A DNA stretch of 64,000 nt from NCBI GenBank assembly GCA_033439795.1, contig JAUTDP010000002.1, forward strand, positions 4,898,001 through 4,962,000, in the 5' to 3' direction. The position numbers were made by a program, and so were the translations under genes. Positions 43,608 to 54,610 of this stretch are shown here, in pieces; position 1 is the stretch's first letter, and every line of letters begins with the position of its first letter. The stretch is from Sordaria brevicollis (Eukaryota; Ascomycota; Sordariomycetes; Sordariales; Sordariaceae). The notes below the pieces were generated by a model. That model searched no databases. It saw only the letters and a list, made by a program, of their open reading frames with translations, and was not told where the DNA came from.

Positions 43608-46438
43608 CTACATCACAGCGCCATGCTGTCGAAGAAGCAATGCTATATCGTGCCGACCGAAAGCTTCTGCTGCCTTCAGCGCAGTACCGAACGGCCCGCA
43701 AACTCTATGCACATCCGCGCCATATTCGCCCCTGAGAACAAGAGCCACCATCTGCAGGCTTGTGTTCGCCAAGCATATAATCCACTGCAGCGCGTTACCC
43801 ATCGGCCCGCATTCTCCGTTGACATCGGCGCCATGGTCAAGTAGAAGCGTGGCAAGTTCTGTGTTATGTTTAGAGGCGGCCAGGATCAATGGTGGGTGGA
43901 CTTGCTCAGTGCGGTAGTTGACGTCGGCCCCGTGTTTGAGAAGTAGAGTTACTAAGCGGATTTCTCCTCTTAGTACGGCCATCTGAAGCGCATGGCCGTA
44001 CTTCCCTTTCCATGTACAAATGCTGGCGGAGCTGGTGGGAAACATCTGGGTGATATCTGGTGCCTTCCACTTCCCACCGTAGTCCTCGTCATATCCCCTT
44101 AGTCCTCGTGTGGATTTCGTAGCAGCCGTTAGGGCGGTATCGTCTTTATCGGCTTGCGCATTGATAATAGCGCCGTGATCGAGAAAAAGTATCGCTATAT
44201 CCTCTCGGCCTTCTGATATGGCCGCCTGCAGCGCCGAGCCGTACTTCCCACCCTGGGCGTTCACATTAGCGCCGTGCTCGAGAAGCAGCCTGACTACATC
44301 CATGTCTCTTGGGTCGTCGGCCCTCCACATAAAAGGTGCAGTCGCAGCAGCCTGTAGCGCAGTGCCGAATTCCCCTCCTTGCGCGTTGAGGTTAACACGG
44401 AGCTCGAGAAGAAGCTTCACAGTTTCCTTGCTCATCGAGAAAGCAGCCGCTTGAAGTGCAGTACCGTATTTCCCGCCTTGCGCATTCGGGTTTCCTCCAC
44501 GGTCTAGAAGAAGCCTGGTGATCTCATAGCTGCTATGTAAGGCAACTGCGACTGTTTGAAGTGTATGATGATGCTTTATGTCTTTGTCATTAGCATAATA
44601 GCTGCGTTCCCACAGAAAACTGCGGACCTCTCGATGACCGGACAACGCAGCAGCTTGAAGTGCACAACCAAACTCTCCGCCTGGCGCATCAATATTGGCG
44701 CCGCGCTCAAGTAGGAGCTTTACAACCTTTACTTTCTGGCTATAGGCAGCCGTCTGGAGTGCGGTACCATACCCCCCAACTATTGCTCCAACTTCAGCGC
44801 CCTTATTAAGGCGCCTAACAATATTTTCATCGCACCAAAGTGCGGCATCGTGAAGTGCGTTGGTGTTATATTCCTCGTATTGTGCGTTGACGTCATATTT
44901 GGGATCGAGCAACAACTCAATCATCACGATAGGCTTTTCAAAATTCTTTATGGCGCGGGATAGCGTGGACTCTTCGTCACTACCTATTGCATTGACATCG
45001 GCGCCGTAATCCAGGAGAAGTCTTATGACCTCAACGTTGTCGTCGGATTCTGCGGACTCCAAAGCCTTTTCAAAAACATTAGAACCCATGTGCGAGCTAT
45101 CAGGATCGGCGCCGTGATCGAGGAAAAGTTTCACGCTCTCGGGGTCGTTGTGTAGTACAGATATGTATAAGGCAGAGTCGTAATCCCAGTCGTCGTAACC
45201 CCGACCCTGTGGCATAATGTCTGCGCCATGCTCGACAAGACTCATCGCAATTTTCTTGTGTCCGTGCCTGAGGAAGATGTAGAGAAGGTCTACATCGTGT
45301 CTGCATGACACGTTGTGTACGGCTGCTTCTTCGTCACAGCAGAGCCATCTATGAGCCAACAAGACTCGCTCCATGCCACCATCACGAATGTGCCCCTTCA
45401 AAAATTTGATCTGTGAGACACGTTCCGTCTCTGCGGCCTCAGCGTGATTGACCCAGTGTTCAGCTGCGTATGCCGCAAAGGGATGGTCGAACCTGACAAC
45501 ATCGGGGTCGTAATTGGCAATGCGATCGTCCTCCTCCAAGACATCAAAGGCACTGTATTCTTGAATGAACGACACACAGCAGGTCATCAAACGTTCATGC
45601 GAAAGACCAACGGGGTTTGTCCCAAGCGTCGTGTCCAGATTCCGAAGCCATTGGTATGTGTTTTGTCGGAGAAAGTCGGAAACAGATTCATGAATGAACT
45701 GAACCCTTGATCTGTTGTCGGTAACCTCAATGAGCCCTTTGGAGCAGGAGTTTATGCGTCGTTTAATGTCATCAAGCGTAAGCTGTGAGTGACGCAGAAT
45801 GTAAAACCCTGGGTTTGTAGTACCCGTACCAGCCAGCATGGCATTGTATAGGTCGTCTGGTGACAGCGGTCTTACAGCAAACAAAACCCACTGCAGCATC
45901 AAGACTGTCTCGTGCTTGTTCGGATTTTCCTCGTTGAGGATCGTCGAAAACAGCTCGTCCAGCCTTTCAGGTACCTCGTCCAGTTTTTTCTGCATAGCCT
46001 CAAACTTGCCATCGGCATATGCCTGTCTCAACAGGGGGACGACGAGCACGGCCCACAAAAAAATACCGGATGCCTTGCGAAGAACCTTTTCCACAAGACT
46101 TGGGATGCGCGAATCGGTCATTGGCAGCTTGCCGCGGACGAACGTAGCAATGTCTGATGTGTGACCCTTCATGCTTTGCACAACAAGTTCTTCGAACGTC
46201 TCCCTCGGCATCAAGATATTTGGATAATGACGACTCGATAAGCAGATTCTGGTTGCCACTTCACCACCAGCTGCAGCGATTCTCCAAGCCCCAAGGATGT
46301 CCACCACATCTTGGGCCTGTGAGTCGCTGCATTCATCCAGGGCATCGATTAGAAAGACCAGTGGCGGTCGTTGCCGAAACTTCATTTCTGACATGAGGAA
46401 TTCCTGGAGTTCTTGCTCAACCCATGAGAATATCTAGA

Positions 46439-46475
46439 CACACACACGGTCAATTCTAACCGCACACACGGTCCA
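46439..46475 (+). repeat. Left terminal inverted repeat of the MULE
   Basis: 37 bp, exact reverse complement of 50,534-50,570. It contains several CA dinucleotides that RIP would normally mutate, yet it is unchanged. It also has an internal repeat of cacacacggtc. Confidence 0.95.
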
Positions 46476-49400
46476 TACATAACCCTTACCCGCGCCCAGC
46501 CTGCCAGCTCCCTGCCAGCTATAATAGTTGCATATAAAATCCCCGTTTTCCCCGCGTAAATACCCCAATCTAAATGTACGTTACATTTACGAATTTTTCT
46601 AGGGTCGTGCGAACTTAGCGAATTTCCCGTATATGATTACAATTAGTATAATATAATTAGTACAATATAATATAATACTACCCTATTCGTATTAAATCTC
46701 TTAATATAATTAATTATATATAAATTTATTTATTAATCTTTATTATTACGTTAATTAATTAACCCTCTTTTATTTACTTTAAATGCCCCGCCGCCGCCGT
46801 TCTATTAACGAATCGTTCGAGTCCCGCGAGTCCTACGAATCCTTCGATATTATCGTAACCTTTATATTGTAAGCCTTATTCTATTACGACTTATAGACCG
46901 TACTAACCGAAGTTATTAATATACTACCTTCGAAGGAGATTATTAAAGAAGTTCGCCGCGATTTCGTCGAATAGTGCCGCTAATACCGCTTTAATTTCGT
47001 AATTTTACGTAATTATAAATATTAAATTAAGAATTTAAATTACCTAATATTTAGTAAAATTATTCGATATTATTATTAATACGATTACGCTTCCTACCGC
47101 TTTATCTTTACGATAAACCCTTATAATAAGCGATGTCGTATATTTAAGAAGGTTATTAAAGATTATCCTTTCTGGGTGGTTATTAGCGCTAATATAAAAT
47201 CGAATTAAAAATAGATTATTAAGGTAAATTACAACGAATATAATAATTACCTACTATTTATTAACTTTAATACTTATTTTTTTTTACGGGAAAGAGCGTT
47301 AAATTTAAATAACGAAGCGCTATTTTAAATAAATACCCTTCTCGAAAAGAGGGAGAATTTTATCCGGTTTATTTATTTATCGGTTAAAAAGAAGTACCTA
47401 TAATATTTAATTACGAAGAAGGATTTATATAATATACGTACGCGGTTATAATAAATTAATCGCGTAAGGTATAAGGATATATAGGCTTTTATAAGGTTAT
47501 TAGAGAACGATAAGGAGATTATATATTATTATATCGATTAGGAGGATAATATAAAGATTATATTTTTTAGCGCTATTTGGCTTACCCGCCGTTAATATAA
47601 AATATAATTACGATCCCTATTTATAATTTACTTCGATATTATATATAAGATTAATTTTTATTATTTACTATTTATATAAGGGGTAATTTTAATTAACGAG
47701 AAATTTTCTATACTTATTTTCTAGGTAGTAATTAATAACGAAAGGGAGAAGGAGGGGTTTACTTACTTAATTAAATAAATAATCTATTTAATAGAATCGT
47801 TCGATATCCCTCTTTCTAATATTATTATTATTAATAGTAATAATTAATAAATTAACGTCCTTAGGGAATATTTCCCCGATAATATTATATTACAACGTTG
47901 TATTTAATATTTTAATTATAACGTCGTTAAATAAATTAAGAAACTTTAGAAGCGCGCTAGGTAGGAAAATACTTCCGATTAAAAGGATGAAGAAGATAAT
48001 AACGATAATTACTTTTCTAATAATAATAACGATAATAAGGAGGTTAATAAGGATATTAATTAAAGCGTTAATAACGAGCTTTAAGATAAGGATATTCGCG
48101 ATATTAACGAATTAGTATAAAGATATAAAAAGGCCCGTATTGCGACTAAATTCGACCCTTTTATCCCTATAAATTTTAATATAATGCGCGCCGCCCTTTT
48201 CTTTATATAGTAGTATATAGTTTACGCGTATTTTGAATAAGGTTTTGAAGAGGTATATAAAGTCCTTATTAATAAATATAATTAGAATTAAAAGCAGTTA
48301 ATCGATTATATTATTAACGAATATATTTTTATTAAATATAATTGGGCCAATTATTATATATTTTATAATTTTAATTATAATTAAAAGATTACGTCGCTAA
48401 ACGAATTTAATAACGGTTCTATTAAATTATATAAATTATTTATTAAGAGTAGGCTCTTTAATTTATATAAAGTATTTTTCTAATATATTAATAATAAATA
48501 CGAATATTACGTATTAGTTAATAACGAATTTATTATTTAAATATATATAACGTAATATAGTATATTTTAATTAAGGAGGTGCCCGTTAGAGATATCCTCT
48601 TAAGTATTTTAATTATTCGATTATTAATATTAATAAATGCTCTTTGCCCTCTTAATTATTAAATATAGGGTAGAAATTAAGGGTATAATTATTCCTCTCC
48701 TAAAATATATTAGTCGGTTTAAAGAGTAGTACGTATTATTTTGCGTATACGAAATGTTTAAGAGGAAATAAGAGGGGTCGGTTTTATTAGTAATAAAAGA
48801 CGATTATTACCCCTTTTAATACTTATATTAAATTCGAATAAATTACTTTCCCTTTTTACCTCCCAATTTCTCCTATATTAATTTCCTTATAAAGATTCGG
48901 TTAATAAATATTTATTTTTATAATTAACCGCTAAAATAAAACTTAAAGGCCGCCTACGAAGGAAGGGTATTTTTAATAACGAGAATATTTATATTATTAG
49001 ATTACTTACTTTATAAGCCGGTTTATTTTAATTGTAAAATTAAAAGGTTATAAAATTATAGACCGCGATTAATCCCTACGGTACCTTTCGAAATATTATT
49101 CCTATACGAGCTTTAGCGCGGCGTAATTATTTATAATTTAAATTGGGGGATAATATTGAGACTTTTAATATTATAAATATTACCGCTGCTGCTGCCGCGG
49201 TATTATAGCTTAATTAAATAAGGTAGAAGAGGGGAGGGCGCACTTAATAATAGGGGGATAATTAATAAATTTAATAAAAGGAGCCTACTCTAATAATTCT
49301 AATACGTAATTACATTATTATTAATAATAATAGGGAAAATATTTTAAAACGCTCTAATATTTTAGATTTAAAAGGCTCTAATATTATAATCGAAAATATA

Positions 49401-50533
49401 AAGGGGTATAGCGAATATAATTCGGTATTTAAATTATTTATATATAATTATACCCTACTTTTATAATTTCCCTTTTTTTCCTATTATTCTTCCCCCTTCT
49501 TTATACCCTAATTCTAACCCTCCTTCCTCGATTAGCGAGAGGCAATTCCCGTTATTCTTAATAACGATAATACTTATTTCGACGGTATTTATTTCGGTTA
49601 TAATTTAATAAAATTAGATATAGAGGAGCCGTTATAATTAAGGGAGAATAGGGTAGCGGATTATAAAGAGGAAGTATTTATACTTATTATATTTATAAAG
49701 GAATAGTAATAAGCCTAATTCGCCTAAAAAGTAGAATAATAAAGGGTAATCGCTACTTATACCCTACCCGGCCTACTTTACTATTTCTATAAAGAGTTAC
49801 TTAAAAAATTAAAACTATCCTATAACGTTATTTTCGAAAGGGATAGGGAGTAAGTAAAATAGCGTAAAGGTCGTTACAACCACTTAAAATTCTAACCTAA
49901 AATTAAAAAGGAGATTAGGCCTATAAAATTATATATAATTTATTATTAGGGATAATTTATTTATATTTCCTATTACGGGCCCTTTACTTCTAAGCGGGAA
50001 GAGTATTTACGCCGTATAATAAATGCTTATTACTCCTAAAAATATAAAAAATATAAGTAGAAAATATAATAATATAACTCTATTAATTAAAAATATAACC
50101 GCGTAATAGATTTTAATTATTTTGGTTTTAAGGAGGAGGAAGAGGAAGACCCGGTTTTTATTTAGAGGAGGAGGGAAGGTAGCCTATAGAACCCCATTAT
50201 AATTAGCGACGACGAAGAAATGGGGGGAGTAGGGGATAAGGAGGATAAGGAAGAGGGGGGTAATAAGGAGGGGGGTAATAAGCCTATAATAATTAGTAGC
50301 GACGAGGAGGAGTCGTAGGAGGAGGAGTATTAGAGGTAGATATTTAGAGTAAATAAGGGTAATTATATTGAAATTTCATTCTATTATATTTTATATTATA
50401 CTTAATACTATAAAATTATTACGACTTTAGCGGACTTAACACACTTATTAGAAATACTAAGGATGCTATATAATATAAGAAAACCCGATTTTACTATATA
50501 AAACGGCTAAGATTATATATCAGTTGGCATAAG

Positions 50534-50570
50534 TGGACCGTGTGTGCGGTTAGAATTGACCGTGTGTGTG
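50534..50570 (-). repeat. Right terminal inverted repeat of the MULE
   Basis: 37 bp, exact reverse complement of 46,439-46,475; followed by TCTAGA at 50,571-50,576 as on the left side (46,433-46,438). Confidence 0.95.
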
Positions 50571-51151
50571 TCTAGAATTTCCCTAACCCATTCCAATTTC
50601 TGTTGGATCTTTTTTTTCCGGCGGAAAGAAGGCAGGAAGCGTTGGTACGACGGTTCGTGGTTATCGAGAAGTTGGAAAGTTAGAGATCGTAGCAAGCCGA
50701 GAGGTGTCTTTTGCAGTGAGTCACCCCGAGCGTGGAAAAAGTAGGAAGCGACAATATGATCCTTGAATACCTCCTCGCAGTATTTCAAGATATGTTTCAT
50801 AATCGTCGACTTTCCGGTGCCAGGATGGCCTTTGATCCAAAGCACCCTGTTGTGTGCTGGATTATTGGTGCCGTCGCGCCAATCCTGGAATTCAGGTCTT
50901 TCGAAGATCCAGTCACCGGTCTCCAAATGAACCACGGAAATTTCATTTCGGCGGCTATCAAGGCTTGAGAAGCTCAAGGTTCGAAGACACTCTGTTTGGG
51001 TCAGTTTTGGGTAAATGGTAGTGAAGAGCCATCACAACACTGACCTTGCTTCTCAAGTTCTAGGCGTTCGCGTTCTTGATCACTTCCAGAGGGAGGAGCT
51101 AATGGAGGTCAGCCCTTGTTCTCACCGTCACTACCCTGGATGAAGACTTAC

Positions 51152-51260
51152 GTCCGTAGTAGTTGTTGTTGTATTGGGTTCCTCCGGCGCTGCTATTGAT
51201 CTGAACTCCCTGGCTGTTGGGGAAGTTCATGGCCCCCGGCCCAGAGTTATGGGTGGACAT
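51152..51260 (-). other. Putative amyloid-signalling motif at the NLR N-terminus (exon 1)
   Basis: Exon 1 of the NLR gene encodes a short leader and then MNFPNSQGVQINSSAGGTQY plus NNNYYG. It is rich in Gly, Asn, Gln and Ser with a GxQxNxSxGGxQYN spacing. That pattern resembles sigma-type amyloid motifs of fungal NLRs; the label sigma-type is my inference. The motif is set apart from the NACHT domain by its own intron and a PPPSG linker. Confidence 0.7.
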
Positions 51261-52265
51261 TGCAGCGAAAGTCTTTGGCGCTGAGCATATGTGTCTCTTC
51301 AGTGCATATCAGTGTTTGTGACTGTCCTCGCTCCCTGGCATGTCTCGGTCAGGGTGGCCGGTGTTTTCCCAGACAGAACGGCGAGCGAAACCAGGACTTG
51401 ACGACAGGCAGAGAGTTGGTAAAAGGATACTGAGCAATGAGCGGGACAACCAGGACACTCAGACTGAATGAGCGAAAGTTTTGACAATATGTGGCAACCA
51501 GGTAACAAATTTTTTGTCTTGAAAGAGGACACGGATAAGAGATCCGCCAGACTGCGATGGTCACCGACCAAAAGCGACCTGGGCTGAAGTTGTCAGGCTT
51601 GGCGGTGGGCCGAGGTACGTACTGTCATAGGTGCCTCAAAGAAAGCAAGAGATGTTAGAACAAACCATCAATGCCCAACGTCCCAGACCGGTCTAGGTTG
51701 GCTCCTGTCCACCCCAAGGGCTTTGTACTCGTCTGGGTTCGAAACGCCCCAGACCTATCCTCATGCCGGTCAAGTAGTGGCAGGTATGAAGTCTTTGCCT
51801 TGAAGAACTGGTTCGGGACGTCTGCTTCAGCCATCAGCAGCTGCAAGTAAGATGCAAGTGCATGATATTCGAAACATCGTCAACACCATCAGTTGACCTG
51901 GCCAATCAGAAGGCCAGATAACACAATTGCATACCGAAGATGAAGCCTTACTGGTAGAGCCTGACAGGTCATCAAGCGAAAAAATGTGATGTTCAGCTCT
52001 CTATGGCCTTCGGTTTCAGACCACCCACATGAGGCCACCAACTCGACGGCCTCGGGCTAAAGTGCTTTTGTTTCGTCAAGCTGAGGATGTCACAGCTAAG
52101 CCTTACTTTGACTTACCCCTCTCTTTCCACCAGCGCTTTGAGCGGACACCAATATTCCGCGCCCTCCCTGCCCAAAGTTGTGGTGTCTGTTCAACCCTTC
52201 AACTCTCGCGAGTGTCATTCATTCATCCATTTGCATAACCACTTTCGAGGTCAACGTTTGCCCAC
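51261..52265. promoter_or_regulatory. Shared divergent promoter of the NLR and PNP genes
   Basis: About 1 kb separates the two start codons and both genes point outward. No open frame of note. The sequence next to the PNP start is CT-rich (ctttccacc, cccttcaactctcgcg). No defined transcription-factor site can be named with confidence. Confidence 0.55.
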
Positions 52266-53303
52266 ATGAACTCGTCGCACGACACCTCCCGATACACCGT
52301 CGGCTGGATCGCCCCAATGTCCTTGGAGCTGACCGCCGGGCTCCAACTTCTTGAAGACCGCACAACGATCGAACGACCCGGCGACGATGTCAAGTACAAC
52401 GCAGGACGTATAGGCCCACACTTCGTCGTGATGGTCGTATGCCCTCGCGTCGGCAACGAACCAGCCTCCACGGTCCTGGCCAACATGCGCCGCTCATTTC
52501 CAAGCATCAAGCATGTCCTGGTTGTCGGTATCGCTGGTGGAGTGCCCGCATACGGTCCCAACTTGGAGGACCAGATCGTCTTGGGCGACGTCGTCGTTGG
52601 CGTCCCTCACCACGGAAGCGGGGGCGTTGTCCATTATGAGTTTGGCTCATGGGAGGGTAACAATGAGTTCTCTGTCAGAAGTCGCACGCTCCATCCATCT
52701 GCGGCTCTCCTCACCGCAGTAAACCATCTGAGAAGCGCTCATATGATGGAGAGAGGAAGCAAAATCCCACAGTACCTCTCTGAGCTGCGCATGGGCCTGA
52801 AGAAGAAATGGCGACAGCTTTATGAAGATCCCGGAGCTGAGAACGACCACCTCTTTGACGACGACTACGTCCACGAGTACCGAAACCTAACATGTGAGGT
52901 GCGGTGCGACACAGCACGATCGTTGCGCCGGGTGGATCGGGGCCCTGAAGCTGAGCGCGAGACTGACGAGCCTGAAATCCATTATGGCACTATTGGCTCC
53001 GCTAACGCGGTCGTCAGATCAAGCGCCAGGCGGAATGAACTTCGCGCCACGCATAAGATTATCTGTGTTGAGATGGAAGCGGCCGGTGTGATGAGTGATT
53101 ATCAGGGGTTGGTGATCCGGGGAATTTGCGATTATGCCGACTCGCACAAGAATGATGGGTGGCAGCATTATGCCGCCGCAACGGCAGCAGCATACGCTAA
53201 GGGGTTATCTTGCTTCTCCCATCAGGCCAATGGGCGTCGTCGGAGTCTGAAGAAAGAAAACAGGGAGGGTACACGGTTCATAACTCTGGGCCTGGGTCTA
53301 TGA
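52266..53303 (+). CDS. PNP_UDP_1 (nucleoside phosphorylase-like) effector protein, 345 aa in the present frame
   Basis: ATG at 52,266 (MNSSHDTSRYTVGWIAPMSL), no intron. The domain runs from ~10 to ~310: YTVGWIAP at the start, VLVVGIAGGVPAYG (phosphate-binding Gly-rich turn), IVLGDVVVGVP, ICVEMEAAGVM (purine-site Met-Glu) and GICDYADSH (catalytic-site Asp). In fungi this domain commonly sits at the N-terminus of NLRs; here it is a separate, divergently transcribed neighbour. After AAAYAKG (53,191-53,204) the frame turns into a poor, basic tail and stops at 53,301-53,303. The conserved C-terminal continuation lies in another frame (next entry). The simplest view is a one-base loss in the G4 run at 53,201-53,204. 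The catalytic core is intact. Confidence 0.85.
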   Translation: MNSSHDTSRYTVGWIAPMSLELTAGLQLLEDRTTIERPGDDVKYNAGRIGPHFVVMVVCPRVGNEPASTVLANMRRSFPSIKHVLVVGIAGGVPAYGPNLEDQIVLGDVVVGVPHHGSGGVVHYEFGSWEGNNEFSVRSRTLHPSAALLTAVNHLRSAHMMERGSKIPQYLSELRMGLKKKWRQLYEDPGAENDHLFDDDYVHEYRNLTCEVRCDTARSLRRVDRGPEAERETDEPEIHYGTIGSANAVVRSSARRNELRATHKIICVEMEAAGVMSDYQGLVIRGICDYADSHKNDGWQHYAAATAAAYAKGLSCFSHQANGRRRSLKKENREGTRFITLGLGL

Positions 53304-53383
53304 ACTTTCCCGGAAGTTCAGGGGTTCATATAAACAGTTCCGCGGGCGGCAACCAGTACAATAGGACCTTCTATGGGCACTAG
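53204..53383 (+). other. Out-of-frame C-terminal tail of the PNP effector with amyloid-like motif
   Basis: In the frame starting at 53,204 the sequence reads VILLLPSGQW, the usual hydrophobic end of a PNP domain. A charged linker follows, then HNSGPGSMNFPGSSGVHINS plus SAGGNQYNRTFYGH, and TAG at 53,381-53,383. The segment from HNSGPG to FYG matches the NLR N-terminus (HNSGPGAMNFPNSQGVQINS...) at about three quarters of positions. No GT-AG intron by eye restores the frame. So this motif is conserved but disconnected from its domain in the present sequence. Confidence 0.8.
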
Positions 53384-53580
53384 ACTGGATGCCCGCGAGT
53401 CCTGTCACCAGTAGCACACCCAAGACTCTTGTGAGCTTGTTTGTCCCAAACTAGTTGTCTGATCAGCCACATATTTCTTGACCAAACAGTGATCCTTCCA
53501 TTGTACCACAGTCCCAAGACCATCGGCCCCAAGCAGCATCCTTTGAGTGAGAAAGTGATCCATCAGCAGGTACCTAGGAA

Positions 53581-54610
53581 TCACAACACCCCAGCCTCCA
53601 CCAAAACCCTCTCCAAATCCTCAACCTTCTCCAGCCTCGCCCTCTTCAACATCCCCGAATTAAACACCTTATGATTCCCCGACGTCATCGCCGCATGAGT
53701 CTCACCCCTGCTACAGACCTTAGGACCGTAGAATGGACTCTGACTCTGACCTTGACCTTGACCGTCACCAGCGCCCCCAGTTTCATCACTGCCTGCCTCT
53801 GAATCTTTGGGAATGGGACCACCGCCGACCTCAAACTTCCACCCCGTCACCCTCGTAGGTTTGCAATTCTTGATCCCATCCGCCTCCAACATCACCGTGC
53901 CTTCGTCTCCTAGTATGAGCTCGTACATGCTACTGCTGCTGCTTGTGCTTGTGGTCTTTTCTGAAGGAGGACAGTCAGGGTCAAGAACCTGCAACCCAAT
54001 CAACCCCGTCAACTCGTTCGCAACGAGATACTCGATAAAGTCATCCAGGAACCCCGCGCCGACGGCGGAGAGATCCGGTAAGGGACCTTGTTGGTACTCA
54101 TAGGCACAGAGCTGTTTGTCGTCTTGGCCAGTGAAGACAAAGATATGTCCGTGGATTGCTGCGCCAGTGGATAACGGGGTGAGAGAGCTGGTGGGGGTGA
54201 TGCGTATCCAGCGTCCTTTGACTCCTTTGGCTCCTTTGGCGGCTTCTTCAGAGAAGTTGATGTTGGTGCCGAGGAGGACGGTGTCTTCCGGGATGGTGAA
54301 GTGGCCGTGGATCAGGTGGATGCCGAGGACGTGGTGGGCGTTGTGGCGGACGAAGAGGGAGGCGAGATTTTGGATGTGAGAGTCGCAGATGGCGGGTTGG
54401 TCGCAGTCTTCGGGGAGGGTGTTGTACCTGATAGAACAGAAAGCGTCAGTCTCTGTCCATGGATGCGAGGATGGGGGGTTGCAAGTGGAGAGGCATGGCC
54501 GCATGGCAGAGATGGTCTTACAGCTGGCGACTCTTGGAGAAATCGTGAGTCGAGAGAGCTTGGTCGAGGGAAGGGAGGGCAGAGGCGGGTTGAGCGACAA
54601 GGGTAGCCAT
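53581..54610 (-). CDS. Conserved fungal hypothetical protein, 311 aa
   Basis: ATG at 54,610-54,608 (MATLVAQPASALPSLDQALS). Exon 1 ends at 54,522 (GTAAGA); the intron 54,521-54,428 ends TATCAG; exon 2 54,427-53,581. The join gives SRQLYNTLPEDCDQPAICDS. The middle has an alternating beta-like pattern (HVLGIHLIHGHFTIPEDTVL, AAIHGHIFVFTGQDDKQLCA). Next is a Ser-rich insert, YELILGDEGTVMLEADG, and a Gly/Gln linker. The last segment is conserved-looking (FYGPKVCSRGETHAAMTSGN). No signal peptide or membrane helix. I do not recognise a named domain; it is probably soluble. Its place in the cell-death island could be accidental. Confidence 0.75.

Larger units (their letters stand above)
46439..50570 (+). 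mobile_element. RIP-mutated Mutator-like element (MULE), 4.1 kb
   Basis: It has 37-bp perfectly matching terminal inverted repeats (46,439-46,475 and 50,534-50,570; start cacacacacggtcaattcta). Each is bordered outside by TCTAGA, which is palindromic and may be target duplication or part of the ends. From about 46,640 to 50,400 CA and TG are almost absent and no frame of 60 codons survives: classic heavy RIP. Read on the plus strand at about 47,480-47,950, ignoring stops, the order of residues still follows a MULE DDE transposase. It has a YFDI-YK-N motif at the first Asp, GVILINEKFSILIF, a degraded TDGD-like segment, and FPDNIILQRCI before an expected W-H. Further downstream lies an acidic GAG/GAA-rich stretch (~50,130-50,340). 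Family assignment from this remnant is inference. Confidence 0.8.
43608..51260 (-). pseudogene. NACHT-ankyrin NLR receptor gene, split by a transposon
   Basis: Exons: 51,260-51,152 (ATG, MSTHNSGPGAMNFP), 51,098-51,045, 50,991 onward to the insertion near 50,577, then 46,432 down to a stop at 43,608. The two introns are 53 nt each with consensus sites. Residues ~11-36 are a Gly/Asn/Gln motif also found at the end of the divergent PNP gene. Then come a linker helix and the NACHT domain: Walker A GHPGTGKST (~109-117), ASYFFHARGD and, beyond the insertion, Walker B LVFLIDALDEC and ICLSSRHYP. A winged-helix/superhelical middle region follows, then about 15 ankyrin-type repeats (GADVNAQGG, ALQAAA) to the end, about 1,130 residues in all. 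Such STAND receptors trigger cell death on non-self recognition. The 4.1 kb insertion lies between the Walker motifs. Retaining TCTAGA once at the junction leaves the frame one base out, so the gene cannot make the full protein here. Confidence 0.9.

Noticed and set aside
53204..53263. Intron GTTATC...AAACAG to repair the PNP frame
   Set aside because: Weak donor, and joining at these sites returns the original frame that ends in TGA.
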